A stretch of 64,000 nucleotides of DNA, from positions 62,001-126,000 of the forward strand of contig VXAZ01007626.1 in the NCBI GenBank assembly GCA_013399875.1, in the 5' to 3' direction. The position numbers were made by a program, and so were the translations under genes. The first letter of the stretch is position 1; each line of letters begins with the position of its first letter. Below are positions 38,100 to 52,200 of this stretch, in pieces. The DNA comes from Gymnorhina tibicen. Its lineage: Eukaryota > Chordata > Aves > Passeriformes > Artamidae. The notes below the pieces were generated by a model. The model was not told the DNA's origin. It saw nothing but the letters and a program-made list of their open reading frames with translations, and made no database searches.

Positions 38100-38190
38100 T
38101 ATGTGATGGTGTCCCTGCCTATGGAAGGGGAGTTGGAGCTAAGTGATCTTTAAGGTCCCTTCCAACCCAAGCCATTCCATGATTATGTGA
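38100..38190 (+). mobile_element. CR1 LINE 3' tail fragment
   Basis: A 5'-truncated CR1 tail on +. It reads gatggtgtccctgcctatgg, then an interval ending in gatctttaaggtcccttcc, then aacccaagccattccatgat. This matches the conserved 3' end of avian CR1 elements. About 90 bp survive. It sits within the probable MOCOS 3' UTR. Confidence 0.88.
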
Positions 38191-38524
38191 GTTCCACACT
38201 CTTGTTTCCATATCTATTTGTGGATGCCGACACATTATTTCTAATTAGAGATTTTTCAAGTAATACAGTCATTTCCTATACAAATTTTGTTTATCCTCAG
38301 CAATCTCTAATGGCCACTTAAGGGAACTCTTGAAAGTTTGGATGCTTCTCCATCGTGAACAGGTCAAAACAGTCTTTTTTCTTACTCTTTGTTCATTTCA
38401 TAATGCCCTTCTTAAAAGGTTGTTGGAAGCTCCTAAACAAGACTCATGCTTTCTGATTTCGGAGAGCAAATGTCTGAAACCTAAGACTTAGTCTGAAATA
38501 TCAATTATTGTGAAAATTACAAAA

Positions 38525-38530
38525 AATAAA
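38525..38530 (+). terminator. Candidate polyadenylation signal AATAAA
   Basis: This is the first canonical AATAAA that I find after the MOCOS stop codon, about 1.1 kb downstream. The sequence after it is A-rich rather than clearly GU-rich, so the downstream element is weak and a variant hexamer or a more distant site may be used instead. Confidence 0.35.
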
Positions 38531-38545
38531 GGAAGCCACGGAACA

Positions 38546-41500
38546 ACAAAAAAAACCCGACAAACCCACATGGAAAGTCTATGTAAATCAAGATTGAATA
38601 CATTGAGGCCAGGTGTTTTATGACCCTCAACATGTGTCCAACTAGCTATGGGATGATTTCATGCTTCCAGGAAGTCCTTCTGGAAGAAGAAATTCTCCTA
38701 GATTGGCTTCTCTATTTCCACTTGGGAAGTGAAATTTTGACCCCGCTAAAACCACCATCAAAACTCTCATCCAATATGATTTAGATCTTCCTTGGGGCAA
38801 TTTTGGCTCCAGCTGTGTGAAAGTGCTTCTGGCTGAAGCAATCCTTGAGTTGTTTGAGCATATCCCTGGAGAGAGGCAGGCGGCTTTGTGAAAGAGTTGG
38901 TCAAACAAAGGGGAGCGGCTACCACAGAGCAGCATAGAATGGGAAAAAGGAAGCTCATCATCCAGTGCACAAATCAGAATTCAAAAATGCTCTTTCTTCT
39001 TTTTCTCTTTCCTTTTTTTTTCCTTTTTCTTTTCTAATGTATAATATTTTCTTTCTTCTTTTGTTCTTTTGAAGAACTGGTTTTACTCACTTCAGCTGGA
39101 ACAGTCTCTCAGAAGAGCTTTGTAATGGAAATGAGAAGAAACATTATCTGTTTCTTACAACCTGCCATAAAATACATGGAAAGAGGGAGGTTTTTCATAT
39201 GTATGTAAACTGAGAATCAGTTTTGAGAGTTGTACCTTCCACTTCAGAGCCCAAGGTCTGCTCCTTGATGTCTGCTTTAAAAAGCAGGGGGTTTATCTCT
39301 CTAATAGTCAATTATCTGAGGCTGTAATGAGCAGGCTTTTTGGAACCTTGAAAAGCAGTTTCCTGGTATCTAAATCTCTTAACTGTTTCATTCTTTGCCT
39401 TTCTGTTATGCAGAACATTGCTTTGTTGGGTAGAAAGCCAGCGCAGCTATGGCAGATTTAATACCAAGAGACCTGTTGTATGCTGACCTTCAGGTGATCT
39501 CTGGTGCTCTGCTCTGTCCTCTTCACCTCACCACTGTGTCATTTGTTTAAAATGGCACAGAAGTTAGAAAAGGAAATTGAAAGCAACCTCAACAAGCTCT
39601 GTTTCACTCGTTATTGCATTTAGTACAAAATAAGTCACTTTGCTACGCAGTGGCTTGACAAATACTGTTTGTGAATATCCATAATGCAATGTATGATAAC
39701 TACGGATGAGAGGATTTAAACTTTAAAAATGTCATGCTTGGTCATTTTGACCTATTATTTACAGTCAATTACCCATTCTCTCTGCTGTGCCTTAGTAATA
39801 TTAGATCAAGAATAATTTTGCCATTTTACAGGGGGAAAAGAAAGCTTTTCTCTGATATATGAACATACTAATTAGTATAGTCTGTGCATTTCCCAGAAGG
39901 AACATCCTTGTGGTACAGTGATAGGAAATGTCACAACGCTTCAGATTGATGGAAGATACACAAGGAATCTTTCAGCTCAACAAAGGATAATATTTCCCTT
40001 CTAGTAAGTGGAGTGTTCCTGCCAGTACTGGTATGTCTTTCCATCAGTGAAGACAAATTCTTCCCAGTGCCAAAACTCTGTGGAAAATCTTGAAGTACGA
40101 AGAGTTGCTTTTAAATGGCATGCACTGTAAGTCTGTAGAAAGAACATCCCTCCCATAATGTGAAAAAATAATTCAAAGGAAGAAGAAATTTAACATACTC
40201 TAACCCCAAGGACTGCAGATACAAAAGGGGTATAAACACTTTGAAACACTATATAGAAAAAGTATATGATCTGTAAGGATTTATTTCTTAACCTTCCAAG
40301 TATATAGAAAATAAGACCATTTCATATGAATGCAAGCTCTTTGATCTAAATACTCCAATTACTACAAAATTAAATCTTTGGAATAATTGCAGATATATGT
40401 TTGCCTTATATGGATAATAAATGTACTTAATACAGTATTTCCAGAGTGCTGTATGTGGAAAGTCCTCTATATATTTGAAAACCAAATCCTTATTTTCTTG
40501 CAATGAATTATTCAGACACATTCCATTCTCTGGGAGACTTAGCTCCTTCTCAAATCTCAGGGTACAAATGGTGATTATTACAAGCTCTATTAATAGCCAG
40601 GAGGCTGAAACCACAAAACAGAAATCAACAATTTTAGGAGAAGTTTCTGATATCTGCGTTTTCTGATATGACTAAGATATTTCAGATACAGTTTATTATT
40701 TATATACTTTTCAATGGCGTCCTTCAAAGTATGCTAAAAATTTTAGGTCATCTTTCTGTCAGAATTACATCCAATCAAAATGAATGACTGCATAAAAGAT
40801 GTGATTATTCTTCATAAATTGTAGAGATTATGCTATGCAAGCCTTCTTCCATCTGGTTTTTAACTTTCTTGGAAATTAAACCAATAAGACATATATTGTG
40901 TTTGATGTATCTGCTGGTGATGGTTGCATTCCTGACCTTCAAGCTCATGAGGTGCTCAATTCTGCTTGGAGGCATTGCTGGGCTCATGGATGAGTATGTG
41001 GCTCAGGACTGAAGGGATGTCTCATCGTTGCAGGGTTTCACAGGTGAGGTGTTCCCTCCATCTGTGTGTAGTCAGCTGCACACCCAGGCCCTGCACAAAA
41101 TGAACTCATAATCACTGGTTTCCTTTAAAATAGGTGCAGTCAGTCCTGTTGAAGCAATCTCTGTTATCCCTGTTTATCTCTGTTTCACCAAGGGTGAAAT
41201 GGTGAGAGAAGAGATGGTTTATTTCCCTCTCCTTTGCCTGGAGAGACCCAACACTGTTTTCCCCCACTGTCTAACCCATCACTCAGTAGGGGAGACTAAA
41301 CAGGATTTGGTGTGTGTAGGAATCTCAGGGAAGGCTTGTCCCTCCCTTCTCATGAGGTTTACCTGGAAATGATCTGTGACTCACAGGGCCAGCAAGAGAC
41401 AGACACGAGCACGGTGAAGCAGTATCCACACGTGACTTTGAGCTACTTGTTCATGCATTTTTTGATTCACTGAGTGTGGGAGGGGAAGCAGAGCAGAACT

Positions 41501-43286
41501 CTGTAACCCAGCAGGTAGGGCACTCCCATGGAGGTGAAATGTGGGTACTTCCCTGTCTCTCTATTATACAGCTGTCATGAGGCAACTGCTTGGGGAAAAC
41601 ATAGGCACAGCCCCCAGAGAGGGGAGGAGAAGGCAGAGTGCTCCTCTCCACTGGGCATTGTGAGACAGTGGGTTTGCAGAGGCAGCCTTGTCTTCTTCCC
41701 CTGGCCACCAGTGTTTAAGAACAAGGTGGAACTTCAGCAAGAATGGAGAAGAACCTCCCAAATATGTTTTGGAACAGGCCATTAGGGGAAATATGAGTTT
41801 GAGTCACCAAAAGCTGAAATCAAAATGTACCCATGTTTCTGACTTCTTCGTAGGTGTGACAGTGGCAAGGCCAGAGTGAACAGGAAAAAAATGTGGGAGA
41901 GAAAGAAAAGTGGCATTTCCTACAGTCAGAGTTTAAAAGAAAGTTTTGATGCTTTCATCACCTAGTTCGTGATTTTTTTTCCAGAAAATAAAGGATATAG
42001 GTATCCTCAGGCCCATAAATCAGATTCTGAGAATAAGTCATTGACAGAGAGGTGCCTCTTAAGCAAGGCACCATTTAAGAGGCTTCTCTTCCCTCCCTTT
42101 CACACCAACCAGCTTTGCTGGTTACTCAGTGTGGTGGTGGTTGTGGGTGGAAAAGAAAATAGGCAGATTTCCTGCATGAGGAGTGAAGTGACTTACTCAG
42201 GACTACGAACAGGGAGAGATGTTAGTGAAGTTTGAGATGGGGCATCTTAGAGCATCACTGCCATGGGCAGAGTACATCAGAAACCTCCCTAATAATCCCA
42301 GAAATATGTGTTATAAGAAAAGTCATTTTTCTGCTGGTGCTGTGAAGTTTTCCTCTAAGGGTGATATTCAAGAATTGTGCTTGTTGGGGAACAGACCATT
42401 GCAAAGGCAGAATGGGGAAAGGGGACAAACAAAAAAAATGCATGTTGTAGCATTTGCCACTCAAAATTGCTGAGGGGTTTCTTAAATACCCACCAAGTAA
42501 GAAAAAATGTGAGAAATCAGGGAATTTGATTTAGTACCGCAGTTTCATGGCAAATTTGAAATGACATTGATATCAAATGTAGAGCCTCTTCCATTGCAAG
42601 TCTCATGCATTGCCTATAACTAGGTGCATTTCTATGTTAAACCAAATTTCTTCTGTGAGCCGATCTATTCCAAACTTGCAACCAAAACTTGTCAACACAC
42701 TTCAAATCTGGAACTCAACGTCAGCTTCTCCTAGATAACCAGTATATTCCATATTTGAGCCCCTTTCATGCTTTGTGCTGGCTTTCAGAAGGAAGGGTCC
42801 CATCTGGATTAAAGCACTCTGGCCAGGATTGTTAATGCAGAGATGATTCCTCAGTCCAGAAGTGAAATCAGCCTTTGATTTCTGAAAGGGCTGTGTTTTC
42901 CATGAGGCTGTGTTTGAAAGGCCAGCAGTGATCTAATATCAAGTCTGTTGTTTACTGGTACTTATGATAGATGAATCTGATGAAAAGTTTGTAAGTTATT
43001 ATTTCCAGAAGCTACAGAAAAGTAGAAGACTATAGAAGGTCCTGCACTGCTGAGCCCATTCTACAAATTGAGAAGAGCCTCTGTGGTATCTATCATTCAT
43101 GGATGTAATTCCCGTGAGTCGTGTATTAAATATTTGCAATTTCACTGGTTTAGCCAAATGTTTTCAATTATTTCTTATCTTTGGAGCCTTTGTATTTTCT
43201 GTCAAATTTTCTCCCAGCAAACACTTTAATACTGAAACGAAAATTAAATTTTTCTTGTGTCAAATGTTTGTTTTTATTCTGCTTTA
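38546..43286. other. Gene-poor DNA downstream of MOCOS
   Basis: No recognisable exon is present. The interval contains a polypyrimidine tract at about 38990-39070 (C/T only for long stretches), AT-rich sequence to 41000, and a somewhat more GC-rich part at 41020-41900. Open frames here (for example 41451-41785 on both strands, 41969-42235 and 42219-42473) are short, overlap one another and show no family signature. Confidence 0.7.
38989..39074 (+). repeat. Polypyrimidine-rich low-complexity tract
   Basis: About 85 bases are dominated by cttctttttctctttcctt-type sequence with only a short interruption (aatgtataatat). This is simple low-complexity DNA. No splice acceptor use is apparent, since no coding exon follows. 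Confidence 0.8.
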
Positions 43287-43287
43287 A

Positions 43288-43549
43288 GGAATAAAAGGAA
43301 ACGGTCTCAAGTTGTGCCACAGGAGTTTTATGTTGGATATTAGGAACAATTTCTTCATGGAAAGGGTTGTCAAGAATTGGAATAGGTTATCCAGGGAAGT
43401 GGCTGAGTCACCATCCCTGGAGGTATTTAAAAGACACACAGATGTGGTGCTGAGGGACATGGTTTAGTGGTGGACTGGGCTGTGCTGGGTTAACTGTTGG
43501 ACTCGATGATCTTAAGGGTGTTTTCCAGCCTGAATGGCTCTATGATTAT
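43288..43549 (+). mobile_element. CR1 LINE 3' fragment
   Basis: A 3' CR1 segment on +, recognisable over about 260 bp. It starts near ggaaacggtctcaagttgtg, continues through tgttggatattaggaacaat, tcaccatccctggaggtatt and gacatggtttagtggtgga, and ends with ttggactcgatgatctta and a degraded ctatgattat tail. It corresponds to the end of ORF2 and the 3' UTR. It is 5'-truncated and mutated, so it is not mobile. Confidence 0.93.
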
Positions 43550-45887
43550 AAGAATGCAAGTTTTCTGTGTTTGACTTGCTATTCAAAGCTCGATGTAATG
43601 ATTTAATACACTTGAGAAGGTTCTTGTCTGAGTTGCTTTATCTGTCAGCCAGTACTTTGAAAAAAGCTACAGTGTTCCTCAGAAATGTCTGGTCAGTTAG
43701 AAAAGAAGACAGTGAGAGAAGAAAGAGAGAGAGAGAGAGAGAGAGCACAGTGGCCCAGGGACACTGAATGCTGCCACTGCTGCCCTGTGCTGTAGCAGAG
43801 GGATTGTATATTGTGGCCAGAGACTTTTAGAACAATTAAAAGCCAACAGTCATTGCTAATTTAGCTTACCAGCCTCAGAGGACTTTTCATTAACTAGTTG
43901 TGCATGGTTTTTTCTGAGGGAAGGACTTTGTCAAGTTCCTATACTCTTTTATGTCTCCTACTGGCATCATGGAGCCACTTGATATTCATTTAGTCTCCCT
44001 TGCCTTTCCCCCTGGCACAGCATGGTAATTTGGAGCTATTTATGTGCAAAGTGAAGACTGTGTTGAGGAAGAGAAAATCTGAGGTTTCATTGAGTGGATA
44101 ATCTGAAACAATTGGTTAAATCAGTCAAGTAAGAGTGAGAGCTGTGTGGAGCAGGGACCTGCATGAAACATTGGGAAAATGTAAGTGGATTCCTACCAGC
44201 CCTTTTTGTTAAGTGCAAAAACGATACAAACCATCAATCATGTATTTAAGAAGCTATATGTGATCTAAGTGAGATTGTCAGGTATTGTAATTAGGATATT
44301 TATCTGCTCTTATATTATATCAATATTCTGCTACGAAGAAGAATGTTTGGATTGGGAGGGTCTTTATAACCTGTGTTGTATTTCTTCTAATGTCATCTGT
44401 CAGCTCCAAAATGTTGATGGGCAAAATATTTGTTTAAATCATAATTTCCATTTAGTAAGAGGAATTGAGCTTTGAAAATACCTAAACGAGGCACAGCTTT
44501 CTGAATTGAGAGACTACAAGCCAGCCAAATGGTGATATTACACAACCAGCCAATTGGAAAAATGGCCATGACACTTGTCAAAGAGAAGAAAACTGGGAGT
44601 GATTCAGCACTTAGGAGGAGAAGCATACAGTCAGACATCATGTTACGGCACGAGAGGAATGCTTGCTGGAAGAGGAATCCCTTAACGTACACACACATCT
44701 CTCTCCAGAAACTGCCCAAATTAGGACATTTACTTTGTGTTCTTATTTTTCTGAAGTCTCTGGTGATAAGCTTTATGCCAGAAGTAAGAGGTAGAGATTG
44801 AGAGGCAAAATGGTATCAGATGGAAATTGCCAGAACACAGCAAAATAATGGAATTCTTTTTTAAATGAAAATGGCATACTTTGACTTTCTACAGCTATCT
44901 CTGTAGGAAAAAGATTAAATTTAAAAAGAAAATGAAAATAAGTATAAAAGTGAATAACAGAACTAAACAAAACCATCTAAACCTTCTAAAATGCATTAAT
45001 ATAAATAAAAGAAATTCCTTGGGTTTTGAACATCCAAACCACAGTTCATCTTACCAGTTCTTGTTATTACAGCTCCCTAACTACCAGATCATGGATAGAA
45101 GTCATTGAAATAGTGATGTTATCAGCTTATTCTTGACAAAGATATTCATGCTTGATATGGGCATGGAGATAAAGTTGCTAATCAATGTAGCTACGTGACA
45201 AAGTAAACCTTAAAATCCTAAAGGAAGGCCTCATGAAGAGATGCACTCTTTCTCAGAAAGAGGAAATTTCTGACCTTAATACTGCAATGAAAAGCTGGAA
45301 AGCTTTCTAGGTATAACAAGACTTACTGGTTCAGAAACATCATGATTTTTGACCTCTTGATGCTAGCATTATTTTGACATACAGCCTTTCTTAACCTGGA
45401 TTTTCCCTGGAGGAAATAACTGCAGCTGACAGGAAGAGGATGTGTGAACATGAATGGCAGAGGAGATGAAGCCTCTTAAGAGGCTATAAGTGGAACAAGA
45501 CCTTGGGGCAATAGGAGCCACGAGCCTACTAATCCATCTGGAAATGCAGCTACAGATTCATGAATGACTTGAGAATGGGGAAATGCTGCCTTAAAAGTGA
45601 GCTCTCCCCTCCATCTTTCAGCTATTTCTCATTTCTGTCTAAAATTACGGCTGGATGAAAACACCATGAGATTAGAAATCTGTGTATTTCAATGCGATTC
45701 CTTTTTCATAAGTCAGTTGTTTCTCATCCAATCAGCCAAAATATTGCAGTGCAACAGTAAGTTAATAAATTTTTAAAAATTTGTATGATGGGTTTTAGGT
45801 AAATTCATTCATGAGAAATTTTGTTTTGAGTGCTAATAGCATTCATTAATTTCTTGTTAGCTTCTTGGTAATTGAGCTGTCAGTGTC
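43550..45887. other. Gene-poor interval between two CR1 copies
   Basis: Apart from the AG microsatellite, this is AT-rich DNA. The open frames at 44269-44475, 44393-44719 (minus) and 44529-44801 overlap on opposite strands and match no known family. No regulatory element is recognisable. Confidence 0.7.
43724..43745 (+). repeat. (AG)11 microsatellite
   Basis: An uninterrupted AG dinucleotide run of 22 bases, preceded by impure GA-rich sequence from about 43710. It lies about 175 bp downstream of a CR1 fragment and could serve as a length-polymorphic marker. Confidence 0.95.
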
Positions 45888-46268
45888 AGGGTAACTGCGT
45901 TTGAAGGGACTTCTGAAGGTCCCCTGTAGTTCAAAACACTGCTTCAAGCTTCAGGGCTAGATCAGGTCTCTCAGGGTTGTATCCAGTTGAGTTTTGAGTA
46001 TCTCCAACAATGCTTCTGGGCAACCTCTTCCTATGCTTTTCCACCCTCTGATGAAAAAGTCTTTCTTTAGACTGAAATGCAGCTTCTGGCTGTTGCTTCT
46101 TACCCTTTCACTGCGCATCTTTGTGAAGACTGGTCTTGTCTCTACCCCTGGCCCGTAGGTAATTGTACACCCTGCCCTTTGCTTCTCTTCTCTAGGCTGA
46201 AGAAACCCACTCCCTCAGCTTCTCCTCATACATCATAGGCTACAATCTTCAAACCTTCCTCTCCAGTG
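45888..46268 (-). mobile_element. CR1 LINE fragment, reverse orientation
   Basis: Read on +, this is the familiar reverse complement of a CR1 3' region: gaagggacttctgaaggtcc, gttgtatccagttgagtttt, gagtatctccaacaatgctt, gggcaacctcttcctatgct, then ctctaggctgaagaaaccca, with ctcagcttctcctcata following. It lacks the terminal octamer tail and is diverged, so it is older or more eroded than the other copies. About 380 bp are recognisable. Confidence 0.88.
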
Positions 46269-49200
46269 AGAAGTATGATGCATGAATTCAAATATGCTGT
46301 GCTGAATGCTGGAGGATTTAAACGAGAGAACTCAAAAAATCACTGCCTGGCCTACAGGGCTGGACAGCATTCTTCCATCTGCCCTTTTGGTGAATGAGTG
46401 AAAAAAGCCACACAGTTCATGCAGGCACCATTTCCCTGGCAAGCTGGTTGAAAAAGTTACATTATTACCAGTTTAGAGATATGGCTGTGATACGTCCATT
46501 TTTGCTCCTTGGAGACTGGCTCTGAATTTAGTTTTAAATGAAACCATGGTTAAAGTCTATTAGCATTGACTTACTGGCTGATTCTCTTTCTGACTTAATC
46601 AAGGAAAAGTTTGGGGGTTTATTTTCAAGGATAGGGAGAGAGGGAGTGTTTACTACATTCTTTGCAAAACTGGAATGTGGTTGAAATCTTGGTCTGAGTG
46701 AAGTCAGGAGAGAACTAAACTCCTCTCTGCTGAGTAAACTCACATTTCCTCTCTAAGGTTGGCAGTAATCGTATTTGCTTCCCTCAATATGTTCTAAATG
46801 GATCTCCACAATATTCAGAAAACTGCTGTGCAACTGAGGCAGTTCCATTTCTGTATGCCCAGTTTTGGATACTTAAAAAATTTGATTTTCTGTAAGTATG
46901 AGCTGAACACTCAATAAAAATTGGGTTGATTGAACAGTGCAACAATCAAATATCCGTGCAGCCCAAGTACTTCTGAAACTTTAGACAAAGATGTACCCTT
47001 ACCTAATTTACTAAATGAACCACAACTGAAAGCAGTTAATCAGCTGTTTCACTGCCAGCAGGCAAGAGGAAGATGACAGCTGTTCACAACTGTATCTTTG
47101 TGCTTCTCTCTTTAGCATGTACAGTGCAAAAAGTGTGAATCAGGCAGAATAGGTCAATGAGATTTTTCAGGCAATCCCGGGAATGAAATAAGGGCTGAAC
47201 TGCTGAGCAGCCTCGTTTTTCTTTCCCTGGCACCTGGCATGCTTATTTGTCCCAGTGCAACACATGGATGAAAACCATAATCGCATGGGAGCAGAGAACC
47301 CTCCCTCGAGTATCATTCTGAAATCCCCATGCTTAAGTGATGAATAACCTGCGTGAATTCCAAGGTGATGAAGAACCAGAATCAGGAGGATGTAGGATTA
47401 TCAAAATAATTCCCAATTTTTTTTGTTTCTTTTTTTTTTTTCTGTTGTATTAGGCTAATATTGCAAACATAGCAACTGAGGTTTGTGAATCTGAAAATCC
47501 TTGCAGCCAAGTCTTTTGTTACCAGGCAGAGGTTGTTAGTAAGTCAGTCAACATTTCTTGCTTTTATGGCCTCCTCTTCTTCCCTGTGATGGGATATCCT
47601 CACATGCATGTTATCTAGCTGAACTACAGAGGAGTTACACAAAGTTGGGCTTTTCCAGCACGTCACTTGGAAGATTCCCAATAATTCAATATTTGCAGTG
47701 ATGTGCAATTGATCTCAAGGATGAACATCATCCTGGTGTATTAGAGAAGAGCAGCAAAATGGAGGGAGAAGAGTCCTTGAGAGGTTATCAAATATTTCCC
47801 TCAGCCCTAGGCCAAATATACCAGCACAACATCTGGCAGGTGACAAAGGGATCAAAAAGGGTCCCTAATTCCAGCATTCTTCAGCCCCAGCCTGTTGCAG
47901 CATGGGAGAGTGCTGAACAGAGTGCCCAGATGGAGCTGAGACAGGTCTCAGGCTGAGTAGGGATAGAGGGTCCTCCTGGGAGACTGCTCAGGGCAATTGT
48001 GGCATATCAGTGCCCTCAAGGCCTGAACCTAGGGACAATTGCTCTTGAAAACACACAGCTCTCTCTGTGTGACAATCAGGATCATTCTCCATCTGGCACA
48101 GAAAGCAGCAGTAACTACTTTGATTAAGGACCAAAGCAATCAGTCTGCTTCTGCACAAGCCTGGACATCTCAGTCAGTCAGTTCCGCTGCTTTTCTCCCT
48201 GAGTGTTACTTTCTGCCAGATAACTGATGTGGGCCAAAGACCAAGGTGATTATTTTTCAACTAACAGCTGAACTTGGAGACTCTTGTTGTCCCTGGGCTG
48301 ACACAGTCTGACCCAGCTGTGCACACAGATTATTATGGACACCGTGTTCACAGGCTTATGCTCACGTAACTTAATGTGCAAAGGGCAGCCCTTGATGAAA
48401 GGGTTTTGTCAGACTGCTTAACAAGATCTTATAATCACCACCACGCCACCAGAGATCTGAGACTTCTGTTACCATGCTCCCTGTACTTGTAATTTCTCAG
48501 ATGAAGGCTGTGTGTTGCTCATCCTTTATCAGCAGAGCTTTAGCTATTCTTAAAATTTCCAAAGTGGAATATAAAAAGGAAAAGTCTTGTCAGACAGATG
48601 TTTACGGCCACTGATTGATGCTCTTGCAAGAGCTAATGTCACCTGAAAGGCATCAATTAGCAATGTTTCTGTTGCTTTCATCACAGAAGTCAGTATAGCA
48701 GGAAATAGTATGAAACTTGAGAGAAAGATAAATGAGTCTCATTAAGAGGAGTGAGGTATGATTAAACAAAAGGGTACAGCAGGGTGGGTGAAATATGAGG
48801 CCAGCACTGATCTGGGGACGACTCATCTAATTGTTATCAGTTTCCCAGCCCAAAGGAGTGGTAGTTCAGAAGTTAAACACAGGTACTGAGGTATGTCATT
48901 GCAAGGCTAAAAATTAGGTTTGGACGATTAACCACACTGATCCCTAAAAGTGAACTCAGAAGAATCCTTGAAGTGATGAGTTCATAATTAGCCTGAGGGA
49001 TGACAGCTCACGATCAGTCGCGTCCGCCCCTGGTGTAAGTTGGCAGCATCTCACTGACTCCCATCGACTTGACTCTTCTGATATCAATGTGACTGTGAAA
49101 AGGCAAAAGCACCGTGCACATTTTTCTATTTTTAATTTCTGTAAACTGCAGAACTCCTTTTGATTTCAAAAGAAGCAGGACAGGACCATTTGCTTAATTA

Positions 49201-52200
49201 TATGAAGTTCTCCCTACCAAATGTATTGGAAATTCATGTGAAGCTCTGCTTACTGCTTTTGCTATGCCTGAAGCTGGATGGACGTATTAATTTCCATCTA
49301 GTGAAATGAGAGTGGTACTCACTCTTCTCATAATCTCTTTGAAGCATCTGCACTCGAGGCAGAAGCTAAGGTCTGAAACTGAGGCTATTTAACAAACAGT
49401 GTCACTGACCTTGTGCCCAGTGCTGCATCCAGACAAATAATTGCACCATGGCTGATGCTTACGTAACACACTCTTACGCAAGAGAAAGTAGCTGGGAGTC
49501 ACTTTGTGTGTTTGGCCAGGGTGAGAGGCACAGCAGCCTCGACTGGATTGCACACAGCCAGGGCAGCTTGCTTTCACCTCAAGAGCAGGAGACCTGATTT
49601 TCCTTGGCTTTGCTGCCTGGATGCATTCATGCCTGCCCACCATGGTCACCTTCCTTCCACTCCAGTCCACACGCAGGGTTGGAAATCCAATCAGCTTTAC
49701 CAAGCAAGTCATACGTGGCTGCTCTGTGACTCCCACCAAGAGGCATCTCCTACCCAGGAACTGCAATGTACCTCTGAGATTTTAGCAGGACCCAGCTGTA
49801 CCATGCTACCCTTGCTTTATCAACTGCCTTTTTCAGGCCAGCTTCTGGCCTGGGTCCTTTTCTGTCCCTCTGATCTTCTTCATGGTCTAAAGACTGTCTT
49901 TCTGTGGTGAGCAGAGAATGATGTCCTGGACTGATATTTCAGTCCTTTGAGGCATTTTCCTCACCTATTCTCCAGACTCCACCTCACCAAAATGTCAGGG
50001 CAGGGATTCTCCCCTCTGCTGTCCCTTCTGATTATTACACAGAAAGCAGGAGGAAGAGTATTTCACCATGGAGTAGTTGTGGGAGCAAGATGGAGCAGGG
50101 ATCTTTATACCGGCTGCAAAAGGAGGGAGAAATTGGATGGCAAAAAAACGAATGGAAGGCAGGTCTCCCTATCACCTTGTTCCAATCTCTTTGGTAGCTG
50201 GCGAGTTATGATCAATACTAAAATATGTCACTTGCTCTTGTTGGTCTGCTCACGCTCACATGAGTAACTGCAAGAGCAGATTCAGTAGAAAGAAAAGTGG
50301 ATTTCTGTACAGTTCCTCTAGATGGCAAGCTTTATCTGTTCTATTTATCTTATCTGTTCAAAAGTGAGTATGTTCAGGCTCAGCCACACTTGAAAAAACT
50401 TTCTAGGCTACTCAGATCACTCTGTCAGTTCTGGAATATCAGCTCCTAGAGTCCTAAGGAAGTTTCTGTAGGGAAACAAAACTGTGAATGATGCACCAAT
50501 TTCTTGAGAAATGTGTTTTCCACATTTCTTGTGGAATATGATTTCTAAAGTAGAACAATGAAAAGTTTTCTGAAAGATGGCGTATTTTGCAAACATTGTT
50601 ACTTCACCTCGTGATGAAGATGTTGACCAGTTTACTCCCAGAGGTGTTTTGCAGTGCTGAATGTGAGGGAAGTCTCTCTCTCTCTGCCCCAACTTTTCTA
50701 GGCATTAACAGTGATCATTACTTTCACTGCTGCTAAGTCAGTGAGGAATGAGTGTAAGAAATCAGAAACAGAATGAGGAAATCAATAAAATTGCCCTGAG
50801 AGCTGATCCCAGTCTAGGTCCTGTGTAATTAGCAATGACACCAATGGACTTCCTGGCATAAAATTCCTGTAAGATGGTCTTGTGTGCATCCCATATTTCA
50901 ATATTAGAGAAAAATGTTACTAAAGAACAGCTATTTTGCATCCTAGGTGGTCTTTTGAACAGCTATAAAGTAAGTGTGATGGTAGTGTTGGGACATTATT
51001 TATTTACAGGTTTCATGGTATTAGATGATTTACTGGGAAGCAAGATGACAAAGAATCAAGCCCATATCTCTCTGGAAATCAGGATACAGGCCCAGCCCTT
51101 ACACTTGACACAACACAGAGCGAGATTCCAAAAACACTCTTGGTATTTATGAAAGCCCCAGTTGAATGATATATCACTGGTGTAATGAGTCTTTATATGA
51201 TAGTGGTTGTTCTGCGTTTTCTGTGGACAAATGAGACAATGTCCATTGAGACCAGTGCCTGTGTCCAGTGCTCTGCTGTTTGCATTGCTTCTGCATTCCC
51301 CTTGCTGAGACCCCATCTCTGTTCATTCTCCTGTGTGAAACAGTTTGTGAATTCCTCCAGGGAGAAATCATTTCATACATTTTGCAGGTAAAACTATACA
51401 TGACACTTTGCTCAGGTGTGATAAATGGAATATTTAATCAGTTTTCTTGGATGATTTTGCAATGGCCCTAATAATCTATTTGAATTTTAATTTCAATTTA
51501 AGTTTGTCCTGTCTTAGTTTCAGCACATTACTTGTTATTATATCCCTCAATCTCCATTTTCTTGCCTTTCACTCTTTCAGTCATGCATCCTGTTATGCCT
51601 CTGACTAGAGCATAAGGGTCTCAGGATTTTTATTTGTTGTGTAAGATGTCTGATCACTCTTTAAGTGCTGTACAAATACATAATGATCTGGCCAAAGTGC
51701 TTGCTCTGCCTTCGGTGATTTGTCTCCCTTTTTCATCTCCACCCTTCAAATAATCTTGTCACACAAATTGTAGCTTACCCAAGCTGTTTTAATATTCTTC
51801 AAGTTGGTTTTCCCAGCTTGGACAAGTCGGTCTTCCCAGCCCAGAAAACATTGCTGGCATCACTTGATCTCCCTCTGGTCAGGGATTTGACAGAAACTAG
51901 AAAGCAGGCTTTGCTTTCTAGAAGAGGGGTACCCAGACCTCTGTGCAGTTTTGCTGGTCACACTTCAGCTGAGTCACCTGGGGAGAGTTACTCATCTCTC
52001 CTTCCTGACAAGAAGCCTCTTTGGTCGTGGCCTTCTGCTGCCACATTGCACTGCACGCTCCAGTCTCTGACAACACCTCTCCTTCTTGCCTTGAGATCCC
52101 TGCCTTTCCCTTCCCTGGGGACAGTGCTTGCCCTAGATAATGAAGTGGTTTGTGCCTGGTTCTTGCATAACTATTCCAGTCAGGGCACCAAGAGACCTGT

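Larger units (their letters stand above)
37400..38545 (+). other. MOCOS: Probable MOCOS 3' UTR
   Basis: This sequence follows the TAG without another convincing coding exon. It is AT-rich and contains a CR1 tail (38100-38190), and the first AATAAA I find downstream of the stop is at 38525. The 3' boundary is inferred from that hexamer only. A 44-codon open stretch at 37574-37705, flanked by an AG and a gtaagc, is discussed as a finding. Confidence 0.45.

Noticed and set aside
49506..49910. 134-codon + strand open frame
   Set aside because: No recognisable motif, composition typical of translated non-coding sequence, and an overlapping 125-codon frame on the other strand.
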